From Syngnathus acus (Eukaryota > Chordata > Actinopteri > Syngnathiformes > Syngnathidae), in contig NC_051099.1 in the NCBI RefSeq assembly GCF_901709675.1, forward strand, positions 9,248,501-9,312,500: a stretch of DNA of 64,000 nucleotides, written 5' to 3'. Under the pieces are notes generated by a model, which was not told where the DNA came from, searched no databases, and saw only the letters and a list, made by a program, of their open reading frames with translations. Shown here piece after piece: positions 1 through 9,110 of the stretch (position 1 is the first letter of the stretch; each line of letters opens with the position of its first letter). Position numbers and translations under genes: made by a program.

Positions 1-1058
1 TTAGATGACGCGAGTAACGCTAACGTCTCTCAACTCATCAATTGTCAAGTCGCTTCAACAATAACATGCGCAGCTTCCGGTGCATTTCAAAATACATTTC
101 TGGTTTGCTTCCGAACGACAAATAACCATTGTGTATGCTTCTTTACATAGAAAACATTTCTTACATCATGAAAACAATTATGAGGGCAGAACAAAAGTAC
201 CTCAAGTCGATTGTATTTACACACAGGGACAGCTCCGGGATTTTGATCTCTGCCGGTGTCAAAGGGGGCTGAGAAAATCTGACGGAGATACAGAGTAGGG
301 TTTGTGAGTAAGGTCAGGGTTTCAAGTTCAACACAAGGTTTTTAGCTTGGGTTAGGGTTTCAAAGATTGTAGCTAGTTAGGGTCAAGTCAAGTTATTTTG
401 CCCTTTGGGATTAAGAGGATCTAAAATGCCTAGACAGGCCCATTGATCTAAACCCACTTTAGCAGGGAAACGAAAACGCAGAACCGAAATTGGGGTGGGG
501 AGGGTTGTTTTTAAGGTAGGGTTTGTAACCAAGGTTAGTGTTTGTACTTAGTATTTCACTTAGGGTTTTAAATTTGCTTTTCAAGTCCACGTATGCGTTT
601 CTCCTCATTAAACAAGTTCATCAAAATATATGAAAGGCTTAGAGATCTATTCCAATGCAATTGGCTTTACAGCAATCTAATATTTCATCATGTGTAACAG
701 GAACAGTCCAGCAACTCGGCGGACCAATCGGAGCGCTTGGGCGTCATGCTGCGCGCCGATTGGCCGCCGCCCGCTCCCTGTTGTCATGAGGGCACTGGCG
801 GTGGAAGTTAGTGCTCGTGCCTGCTGCCGCCAAGTGAGTCTGATTGCAGAACGCAGAAGAGTATCACTCCCCCAGCCTGCTAAATCACACTCCGCCCCAG
901 CTCACACTCCGCCCTTATGCCTTCTGGGTAGGCGGAGTGTGGTCCGGTCTTAAATTTTATATTTATTTTTCTAAAAAATAATGTTGTTTTAAAGCATCAT
1001 AGTAAATAGTTTTGTTAGGAGTTAAAAATAGAAAATACGAACGCAGAATGGTGTCACT

Positions 1059-1060
<2 letters not shown>
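1..1060. other. intergenic sequence, no gene seen
   Basis: No coding region is recognised. Between about 295 and 575 the motif TAGGGTTT or close variants recurs irregularly (TTAGGGTTT, TAGGGTTTGT), like a strongly degenerate telomere-type simple repeat. A short GC-rich patch at about 700-930 contains reading frames without recognisable similarity. The stretch ends at an AT microsatellite. Confidence 0.4.
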
Positions 1061-1095
<35 letters not shown>

Positions 1096-1250
1096 TGATA
1101 CTCTTTTTGTGGGAGTGATACTCTTTTACATACATTGATACTCTTTTACATACATACATACATATATATATATCTATATATCTATATATATATATATAGA
1201 TATATAGATATATATATATATATCTATATATATATAGATATATATATATA
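1061..1250. repeat. (TA)n / (TATC)n microsatellite
   Basis: Pure TA dinucleotides (about 1061-1094) and a TA/TATC/GATA mixture (about 1157-1250). The reading frames across it encode only I/Y-rich strings and are not genes. A matching TA run follows the right end of the neighbouring Tc1 element (about 3031-3067), so the Tc1 copy sits inside TA-rich DNA, as expected for an element that inserts at TA. Confidence 0.85.
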
Positions 1251-1500
1251 CAGTGCCTTGCGAAAGTATTCGGCCCCCTTGAACCTTTCAACATTTTGCG
1301 ACATTTCAGGCTTCAAACATAAAGATATAAAAGTTGAATTTTTTGTCAAGAATCAACAAGTGGGACACAATCGTGAAGTAGAACAAAATCTATTGGATAA
1401 TTTAAACTTTTTTAACAAATAAAAAACTGAAAAGCGGGGCGTGCAATATTATTCGGCCCCCTTGCGCTAATACTTTGTAGCGCCACTTTTTGCTGCAATT

Positions 1501-1690
1501 GTGTATTGTGTTTATACTGTCCATATTTTTTAATTATATATATCTTTTACTTTTTTAAATCTTTTACCCCCTTCCCCGCATGCGTGTGTTTGTGTGTGTG
1601 TGTGTGTGTATATGTTAAGTGTACTGCTGCTAACACAGGAGTTTCCCCATTGAGGGAATAATAAAGGATTATCTAATCTAATCTAATCTA
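1501..1690 (+). mobile_element. LINE 3' tail nested in the Tc1 element
   Basis: This block interrupts the Tc1 sequence between TTGCTGCAATT and ATTACAGCTG. It contains a (TG)n run, the conserved piece TTTCCCCATTGAGGGAATAA and a terminal (TCTAA)n array, typical of a non-LTR retrotransposon 3' end. The same sequence recurs inverted at about 59,839-60,075 in a KL intron. AATT/ATT at the borders may be a short target duplication. Confidence 0.7.
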
Positions 1691-1786
1691 ATTACAGCTG
1701 CAAGTCGCTTGGGGTATGTCTCTATCAGTTTTGCACATCGAGAGACTGGAATTCTTGCCCATTCTTCCTTGCAAAACAGCTCGAGC

Positions 1787-2642
1787 TCAGTGAGGTTGGA
1801 TGGATGGAGAGCGTTTGTGAACAGCAGTCTTCAGCTCTTTCCACAGATTCTCGATTGGATTCAGGTCTGGACTTTGACTTGGCCATTCTAACACCTGGAT
1901 ACGTCTATTTGTGAACCATTCCATTGTAGATTTGGCTTTATGTTTTGGATCATTGTCCTGTTGGAAGATAAATCTCCGTCCCAGTCTCAGGTCTTTTGCA
2001 GACAGGTTTTCTTCCAGAATGGTCCTGTATTTGGCTCCATCCATCTTCCCATCAATTTTAGCCATCTTCCCTGACCCTGCTGAAGAAAAGCAGGCCCAAA
2101 CCATGATGCTGCCACCACCATGTTTGACAGTGGGGATGGTGTGTTCAGGGTGATGAGCTGTGTTGCTTTTACGCCAAACATATCGTTTTGCATTGTGGCC
2201 AAAAAGTTCGATTTTGGTTTCATCTGACCAGAGCACCTTCTTCCACATGTTTGGTGTGTCTCCCAGGTGGCTTGTGGCAAACTTTAAACGAGACTTTTTA
2301 TGGATATCTTTGAGAAATGGCTTTCTTCTTGCCAGATTTGTGCAGTGCACGACTCATTGTTGTCCTATGGACAGACTCTCCCACCTCAGCTGTAGTTATC
2401 TGCAGTTCATCCAGAGTGATCTTGGCTGCATCTCTGATCAGTCTTCTCCTTGTTTGAGATGAAAGTTTGGAGGGACTTGGTAGATTTGCAGTGGTCTGAT
2501 ACTCCTTCCATTTCAATATAATTGCTTGCACAGTGCTCCTTGAGATGTTTAAAGCTTGGGAAATCTTTTTGTATCCAAATCCGGCTTTAAACTTCTCCAC
2601 AACAGTATCTCGGACCTGCCTGGTGTGTTCCTTTGTCTTCAT
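1787..2642 (-). pseudogene. Tc1 transposase, two overlapping frames (broken)
   Basis: The N-terminal piece (minus strand, 2642 to 2298) has the paired helix-turn-helix region, including KISQALNISRSTVQ. The C-terminal piece (2350 to 1787) has the DDE catalytic domain: first Asp in WSDETKIELFG, second Asp in FQQDNDPKHK, Glu in DLNPIENLW. The spacing fits DD34E. The two pieces lie in different frames, so at least one frameshift breaks the gene. The GRPR-like linker normally found between the DNA-binding and catalytic parts is shortened (LPSPSKLSSQTRR). All three catalytic acids survive, but no intact protein can be made. Confidence 0.88.
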
Positions 2643-3028
2643 GGTTCTCTCTGCGCTTTAAACAGAACCCTGAGACTATCAAAGAGCAGGTGCATTTATA
2701 CGGAGACTTGATAACACACAGGTGCATTCTATTTATCATCATCAGTCATTTAGGACAACATTGGATCATTCAAAGATCCTCACTGAACTTCTGGAGTGAG
2801 TTTGCTGCACTGAAAGTAAAGGGGCCGAATAATATTGCACGCCCCACTTTTCAGTTTTTTATTTGTTAAAAAAGTTTAAATTATCCAATAAATTTCGTTC
2901 CACTTCACGATTGTGTCCCACTTGTTGATTCTTGGCAAAAAATTAAAATTTTATATCTTTATGTTTGAAGCCTGAAATGGCGAAATGTTGAAAGGTTCAA
3001 GGGGGCCGAATACTTTCGCAAGGCACTC

Positions 3029-3069
<41 letters not shown>

Positions 3070-3072
<3 letters not shown>

Positions 3073-3944
3073 TGGAGCCTCGGTTTTCGAACACAATCCG
3101 TTCCAGAAGGCTGTTCGAGAAGTTAATCGTTCGAATTCCGAATCATATCTTCCCATTACAAATAATGAAATAAAAAAAAACGTTCTAAGTCATAAAAAAA
3201 CAAAAAAACGCCTTTTTTAAGCATTTTTTTCATTTGCGCATTTTTGTCCAATCGCGCAACTGCAGCGCACCGCCGACCGCGCAACCGTAGCGCGTCGCCG
3301 ACCGCGCAACTGCAGCGCGCTGGTCGCATTATTGTGACAGCCGTCGCTGAAATTTAGAAAATATTTTTTAAAGTCCTGCTGTACTTTCCAAAATTTAAGT
3401 GGACATCAGTGCGCAGGGAGCTTAATTTTGTCCGATCGCGCAACTGCAGGGCACCACTGAACGCGCAACCGTGCGCGCCGCCGACCGCGCAACTGCACCG
3501 CGCTGGTCGCATTATTGTGACAGAGCGGTCACTAAAATTTAGAAAATAATTTTAAAGTCCTGATGTACTTTCCAAAATTTAAGTGGACCTCAGTGCGCAG
3601 GGAGCTTAATTTGGTCCGATCGCGCAACCGCAGCGCGCGGGCGCTCACTGTCGCATTGCTTTAAGAGCGTCTTTGTGTTTTAGGATGGCTTTACTGCTCC
3701 CACTTGCTTTCTTTGGAAGCATGATTAGTGGTTAATACAATCCTCAAAGTAACGAAAATACAATAACAACGGAGTCAGTCGGCATCCGGGCCGCGCGGTC
3801 GGGTTTTCTCGGGTCCTCCCGGCTCCTCTCGCGAGGTTCGACCTCCGAATTTTGTTCGACAACCGAAGCAAGAAAATCTCGAATTTTTTGTTCGAATTCC
3901 GATTTGTTCGAGAACCGGGACGTTCGAAAACCGAGGTTTGACTG
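3070..3944. mobile_element. Tigger/pogo-like DNA transposon, non-autonomous (copy 1)
   Basis: The ends are CAGTGGAGCCTCGGTTTTCGA and its near complement TCGAAAACCGAGGTTTGACTG. The right end is followed by TA. An internal block of about 190 bp with the motif GCGCAACTGCAGCGC occurs twice in tandem (about 3246-3434 and 3435-3620); the second copy of the family at 40,517-41,202 has it once. Near the right end a short minus-strand frame reads MPPKKASGSSKAIL, which looks like the start of a transposase, but it stops after about 25 residues. Read as an internally deleted element. Confidence 0.65.
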
Positions 3945-4699
3945 TAAAATAAATAGATGCAGCTCAGTGACAAGTGCCGCTATTTGAGCTAATTTTAGAA
4001 CAGTCCTGCGGGCGACTCATGCGGTCCTCACGGGCGACCTGGGAAAGCTTTGAAGGAATGGGGTCGAAAAACAAAAAGTCCTGCCTAGCTACAAAAACAG
4101 ATATGCTCAAACCTCATTGAATAAAGTACATAAGCAGACAAGTATATTCACATATTAAATCAATAAAAGAAACATTTTCATTCAAATCAATTCACTCAAA
4201 TCATTCTCGTTATGAAAGATTTGATCATAAAACGTGTGTGGCTTTTTCTTAAATGAACACGTTTGACATTGCTATAGTGTCAGCTTTTAATTATATTGCG
4301 CTGTCATTAAAAGCAAATTAATAAATGCAACAATATTAATTTGCTTTGAAAATACCTGAGTAATAAAATGGATGGATGAATGATGATCACAATTAAGTAG
4401 AACGTCTCCTTTGTAATATATATTCCTTGTAGCATGTAACGGTATACCCAAAAAGAGGAGTTTCTTTGCATCGAGGTTTATGTAAAGAGCTCACGTAATT
4501 ATATTGTTGCTTTTTGGTGAAGTGCATGAGTGTTCCGTCTGTACGACTGGTCTTTGAATGCACCCCGCTTCAATGGCAGAACGCGCATGAATTTAAAGAC
4601 ATCAAATGAGAATAATCCTTTATAAAAATTAAAATTGACTGACGCAAACGTGAGTTCTTCATGTTTTTATTGAAAACAACATAGTGCTGACGCCGAACG

Positions 4700-5450
4700 A
4701 CATCGGTTTTTCGCTTTCCAAATAAGGCGTGCGCGCTCCCGCGGCAGGGGGAACAAAATCTCACGGGGGAACCAAATCTAGCACAACACCTGTCCCGCGA
4801 TCGTCCCTGGCTCCACTCCCACTGCTGCGGCGCGTGATGGCTCTTGCCGCTGCGCACAGCCCCGCCTTCCGAATGCCGCCGGTTGCGGTACAGACTTCCA
4901 GAGTTGCCGCCGATTACGGTACAGACTTCCAGAGTTGCCGCCGATTGCGGTTCGTGTTCCAGAGTTGCCGCCGATTGCGGTACGGATTTCCAGAGTTGCC
5001 GCCGATTGCGGTTCGTGTTCCAGAGTTGCTGCCGATTGCGGTTCGTGTTCCAGAGTTGCCGCCGATTGCGGTTCGTGTTCCAGAGTTGCCGCCGATTGTG
5101 GTTCGTGTTCCAGAGTTGCCGTCGATTGTGGTTCGTGTTCGAGAGTTGCTGCCGATTGCGGTTCGTGTCCCCAGAGTTGCCGCCGATTGCGGTTCGTGTC
5201 CCCAGAGTTGCCGCCGATTGCGGTTCGTGTCCCCAGAGTTGGCGCCGATTGCGGTTCGTGTCCCCAGAGTGGCCGCCGATTGCGGTTCGTGTCCCAGAGT
5301 AGCCGCCGATTGAGGTTCATCTCCCCGATTAGCCGCCGATTGCGGTTCATGTCCCCAAGAAGCCGCCGATTGCGGTTCATGTCCCCAGAGTTGCCGCCGA
5401 GCGCGGTTAGGACTTTGCCATAGGACAGTGAGGCCGTTTGGACTAGTACG
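4700..5450 (+). repeat. 30-bp minisatellite from an LTR-element interior
   Basis: About 18 units of roughly 30 bp (core TTGCCGCCGATTGCGGTTCG) run from about 4885 to 5410. Units vary by 1-2 bp. Because the unit is a multiple of three without stops, several frames stay open on both strands; one reads ELPPIAVRVP repeatedly. The flanks (ACTGCTGCGGCGC before the array, GCCGCCGAGCGCGGTTAG after it) match, inverted, the interior of the LTR-flanked element at 28,386-29,571. This is therefore an internal fragment of the same family, not a host gene. Confidence 0.75.
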
Positions 5451-5721
5451 CTGTCTATTTCGTACTAACTCTACACACTACTACGCGTCCACGCCGCCCA
5501 CTCACAGTGATCGCAAACAACAGAAAGACTATGGATTATTATTTTGTGATTATGAAGTAATTTGTTGCGTATGAAGTTGAAATAAAAAAGATAAAATGAA
5601 GAATGATTTAATCTGGATTAAAAATCTGACATGATGCAACCTGGTGTGTTTATTGCAGTCACAAACACCAATATCCCCCTTCTTATTAATACAACAATAA
5701 CAATAATAAAACAAACTTATT

Positions 5722-6048
5722 ACATCCATCCATTTTCTGTACCGCTTTGTCCCCACTGGGGCCTATCCCAGCCTGGAGCCTACTGCCTAGTCATCGGGCA
5801 GTAAGCGGGGGACACCCTGAACCAGTTGCCAGCCAATCGCAGGGCACACAGGGGCAATTTAGAGTGCTCAATCGGCCTACCAAGCATGTTTTTGGGATGT
5901 GAAAGGAAACCGGAGTGCTGGGAAAAAACCCACGTGGCATGGGAAGAACATGCAAACTCCACACAGGGAGGGCCGGAGGTGGAATCGAACCGCCACCATG
6001 TAACTGTGAGGCGTACGTGCTAACCAGTGCCCCACCAAGCCGCCCAAC
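5722..6048 (-). mobile_element. SINE-like/RTE-type repeat, inverted relative to the next
   Basis: Begins with the simple tail CATCCATCCATTTTCTG, then GCCTATCCCAGCCTGGAG, GCAAACTCCACACAGGGAGG and a tRNA-like end GGTGGAATCGAACC, the complement of an RNA polymerase III B box. This is a very common teleost dispersed repeat. Short frames across it are not genes. Confidence 0.75.
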
Positions 6049-6225
6049 TTAATACAGCTAATAAAAATTCATTCAACTTTAATAAAATTGTTCATTTGTA
6101 ATTTATTATTATTTTAATCTTTAACTTTTCTGCTAGTGCAATTGACAACAGATTCTCATTTGCAATATCAACATATCTGTAGACAGCAAAGGATATGGTT
6201 ACATATTTACAAGTTTATTTACAAT

Positions 6226-6590
6226 GGTAATGGGTAGCACGTCCGCCTCACAGTTAGGAGGGTGCGGGTTCAATTCCACCTCCGGCCCTCCCTGTGCGGA
6301 GTTTGCATGTTCTCCCCGGGCCCGCGTGGGTTTTCTCCGGGCACTCCGGTTTCCTCCCACATCCCAAACACATGCTTGGTAGGCCGATTGAAGACTCCAA
6401 ATTGTCCCTAGGTGTGAGTGCGAGTGCAACTGGTTGTTTGTCTCTGTGTGCCCTGCGACTGGCTGGCAACCGGTTCAGGGTGTCCCCCGCCTACTGCCCG
6501 ATGACGGCTGGGATAGGCTCCAGCACGCCCGCGACCCCCGTGGGGACAAAGCGGTTCAGGAAATGGATGGATGGATGGATGGTTCGAGGA
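6226..6590 (+). mobile_element. SINE-like/RTE-type repeat, second copy
   Basis: Same family as 5722-6048 in the opposite orientation. It has a tRNA-like head (GGTAGCACGTCCGCC, then B-box-like GGGTTCAATTCC at about 6267), a body with TTTGCATGTTCTCCCC and CCTCCCACATCCCAAA, and a (ATGG)n tail ending near 6583. The two copies form an imperfect inverted pair about 180 bp apart. Confidence 0.75.
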
Positions 6591-6626
<36 letters not shown>

Positions 6627-7395
6627 TTTATTGGTCCCCAGGGGTGGGGAAATTCAGGCCCCAGCAGTATCCACACCACAGAATGGGTATACAAAAGACA
6701 CACATGGCATGAGCGCAACTCAATAACTCTCATAAGGCTGCCACACAACGGCACCACAAAGAAAGTCAGAAAGTGCTCAAGATAAAAGCCATCAAAGCAA
6801 AACAAAGCTAAAAGACAAAGGAAAAAAAGTAACAGCGGCCAACCAGCACCCCCCAATACAAGAGAACACCCCAAAACACACAAAATAGCCTCCACGGGGT
6901 CCATCGACAGGTGTAAGGGCAGTCCAGTTCAACGGCGCCCAATGGACCGTGGTCGTGAATCGGTGAAAACATCACAAAGCAGGCAAACGTGTGAGCAGCG
7001 TCCCGGGCACCCAGCCGGGGCACGTGCAGATGGTCACCACGGGGCTAGCATGGCGAAAGTCGTTGGTACCGACGAGCACGAGGGAGCGGACTCCCCACAG
7101 GGGTTGCGGCTGCAAGGCCAAGGCGAGGGACCCGGTCATCACTGGCCGGATAAGCAGGAAGCCGCCGTAGAGTTACGCCGGCTCAACCGATGATCCCGGT
7201 CCCAGGAAGAAAAAAAAATAAAATAAAATATCCGATCCGAAGAGATACCGAGGTGTGGTAGAAGGCACCAGCATCGCCGAATGGACAAAAAGACAGAAAG
7301 AAAAAGGAGAAAAGAAGGAAATAAAGAGGAAAAGAGAGAACACTGCTGGGAGGCAGCCACTCACGGCGCCATACCAAGAAGTGAATGGTCGGCCC
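6591..7395 (-). mobile_element. LINE 3'-end-like repeat with (ATTG)n tail
   Basis: Starts with (ATTG)7, then AATATTTATTGGTCCCCAGG and GGGGAAATTCAGGCC, a pattern typical of CR1/L2/Rex-type LINE 3' ends read from the tail. The following 700 bp is A/G-rich with no recognisable reverse transcriptase. The right limit is uncertain. Confidence 0.5.
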
Positions 7396-7616
7396 CTATA
7401 AATTTTCATCTAAGCAAATCTGGCCAGCTTTGCAAAAGGTTTGGACACCCCTGCCTTAAGTGTTTTACCCAGAGTTCATTACGGATTTGCCCAAAATAGC
7501 GGGAAACTGTCGACATACGGTAAAATTTTATTTGTTAGGCGTTAAAATACCACCAATTATAGGGTTTTCAAATGACATTTTATGGGATTACAAGCTTTGC
7601 TTACGAATGTTTAAAT

Positions 7617-7817
7617 CAGGGGTCTCAATCTCCAGTCCTCGGGGGCCGCATTCCTCCATGTTTTCCAAGTTTCCCTCGTTAAACACACCTGATTCAATTA
7701 TCAGGCTCCTGCAGAACGTGAGGATGAACTGATCATTTGAATCAGGTGTGTTTAACGAGGGAAACTTGGAAAACATGTAGGAATGCGGCCCCCGAGGACT
7801 GGAGTTTGAGACCCCTG
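7617..7817. mobile_element. 201-bp palindromic hAT-like MITE
   Basis: Begins CAGGGGTCTC and ends GAGACCCCTG, and is flanked by the exact 8-bp target duplication GTTTAAAT (7609-7616 and 7818-7825). Each half contains a long inverted repeat (CTCGGGGGCCGCATTCCT and TTTTCCAAGTTTCCCTCGTT with their complements), so nearly the whole element folds into a hairpin. A second copy lies at 27,096-27,297. Confidence 0.9.
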
Positions 7818-7837
7818 GTTTAAATCATGATTTCAAC

Positions 7838-8153
7838 CAGGGGTGTCAAGCTCATTTTTTTCGCGGGCCGCATTGTAGTCATAGCTTCTTTTGGAGGGCC
7901 ATTATGACTGTCAACCCAAATAAATTTATGAGCACCTCATATTATATACAATAAAAGCTACAAAACAAACTGACAAATAACTCGTTTTCAAATCAAACTG
8001 GTCAAATATTTAGAAAAAAGATATTATTAAAAGTGAAGACAATTTGCAATTCTAGTAATAACACGCGAATTTGATGCACAATTTGTCTTCGCGGGCCATA
8101 TAAAATGATGTGGCGGGCCGTATCTGGTACCCGGGCCTTGAGTTTGACACCTG
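7838..8153. mobile_element. hAT-like MITE
   Basis: Left end CAGGGGTGTCAAGCTCAT, right end GAGTTTGACACCTG. GCGGGCCGCATTG and GCGGGCCGTATCTGG lie near the ends, the pattern of a common teleost hAT-derived MITE. The flanking 8-mers are similar but not identical. It lies only 20 bp from the previous MITE. Confidence 0.75.
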
Positions 8154-8690
8154 TGATTTAAACCTTCGTAAGGAAAGCACCTATGTATTTTGTCCTAGTG
8201 TAGTCTCCGTTCATTACCGACCTTGTGCGCAGGCAGTGTACATCGCGCAGAGGCAGCAAAGGCAGTGGAGCAAAGGCAGTGGAGCCGTGGCCCCCAGATA
8301 CTGGGGGTTTGACTTTACTACGACTCTACTGAAGTTTTAACATTGTTTTAAGCAGCAAAACAGCCTAAACAAAGACCGGTTGCTGCATGTTTGACGACAC
8401 AGACCCAAAATGTCGGCAAATCGATGACGTAACACACACTGCACTGTGGTATAACTGCTATTCGAAAAAAATGTATTTACTGTCCAAATTCCGTAGTTTT
8501 CGCACGCTTGCACCATGTGCGCTCACACACTTGGTGCACTTCCACTAGATGCGCACTTCCGCGAGGAGCGTAAAGTGTAAAGTGCGCCCCTGGGCATTTC
8601 CTTAGGTCATTGAAAAAACGAAACGCCCGGCAGAGATTTTGTCTGCCATCGTACTGCCCAAATACAAGTCAGCCATATTATTTGTTTGCA
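8154..8690. other. intergenic, nothing recognised
   Basis: No repeat ends, splice-supported exon or RNA gene recognised. A short block CAGTGGAGCAAAGGCAGTGGAG near 8260 is a local simple duplication. Confidence 0.4.
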
Positions 8691-9110
8691 CAGCTGCTTT
8701 GCTTTAAATCCAGAAACACATTCCGTATTTCCTTTTTGTCCGCGGGGCTTTCTTCCATCCTTGCGCCGCCTCGATCAGCATCCTCCATAGCAGGTGTGCT
8801 GCCCTTGGACCGAGGTGCGCCCCTAGCGACACGTTGACGAGCACCTGACACCAGCCAATAGGAGAGGTTCCTGGTGCCAGTTTCCCGAACAGGAGCCCTT
8901 GATTGGTTTCTAGGGGCACGGCTCGGCCATCTCGCTGTCTTGTGCTCGTCGTTGCTGTAGTGCTGTCAGCCGGAGCGAGGAGGCGAAACAACCGCAAAGA
9001 CGGACGGACGGGTGAAAATAAGCCAGACGAACCGCACAAAAGCAGGCTGAATAGATGTCGCAAGATGGCCCAGTGACCGCACACGTCGACGTCGAGAAGG
9101 TAAGTTGGAA
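8690..9110 (+). promoter_or_regulatory. GC-rich region, probable upstream FRY promoter
   Basis: Base composition changes to GC-rich with many CpG dinucleotides, ending in a short frame with a strong splice donor. Position and strand suit an upstream promoter and first exon of FRY. No TATA box is evident. Inferred from composition and context only. Confidence 0.45.
9055..9099 (+). CDS. candidate alternative first exon of FRY
   Basis: An ATG at 9055 opens 15 codons (MSQDGPVTAHVDVEK) ending at AAG followed by GTAAGT, a consensus donor. It ends in phase 0. The next secure FRY exon (17,419) needs one carried nucleotide, and direct joining would give a stop within a few codons. This exon is therefore either untranslated leader with an upstream ATG or needs an intermediate exon I did not find. 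No family similarity is seen in the peptide. Confidence 0.3.

Larger units (their letters stand above)
1251..3028 (-). mobile_element. Tc1/mariner transposon, decayed copy
   Basis: The left end begins CAGTGCCTTGCGAAAG and the right end is its inverted complement (CTTTCGCAAGGCACT). Similarity continues inward for about 200 bp on each side (the GGGGGCCGAAT block, the TTCAGGCTTCAAACATAAAG block, and the GGCGTGCAATATTATTC block at about 1440 and 2825), so this is a long-TIR Tc1-like family. TA flanks both ends. The transposase is on the minus strand. A separate LINE tail is inserted at about 1501-1690. Total length is about 1.78 kb, or about 1.6 kb without that insertion, the usual Tc1 size. Confidence 0.9.

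Noticed and set aside
1022-1422. I/Y-rich frames on both strands
   Set aside because: Translation of TA/TATC microsatellite.
3725-3973. 82-aa minus-strand frame nearly identical to one at 40,491-40,736
   Set aside because: Shared only because both lie at the ends of the same Tigger-like element; it runs across the terminal repeat and is not a conserved protein.
4729-5423. Long overlapping reading frames of 150-200 codons on both strands
   Set aside because: They arise from a 30-bp tandem repeat without stops; composition is purely periodic and no conserved protein is recognised.
6226-6290. Possible tRNA gene at GGGTTCAATTCC
   Set aside because: Head of a dispersed repeat present twice nearby; no acceptor stem pairing found.
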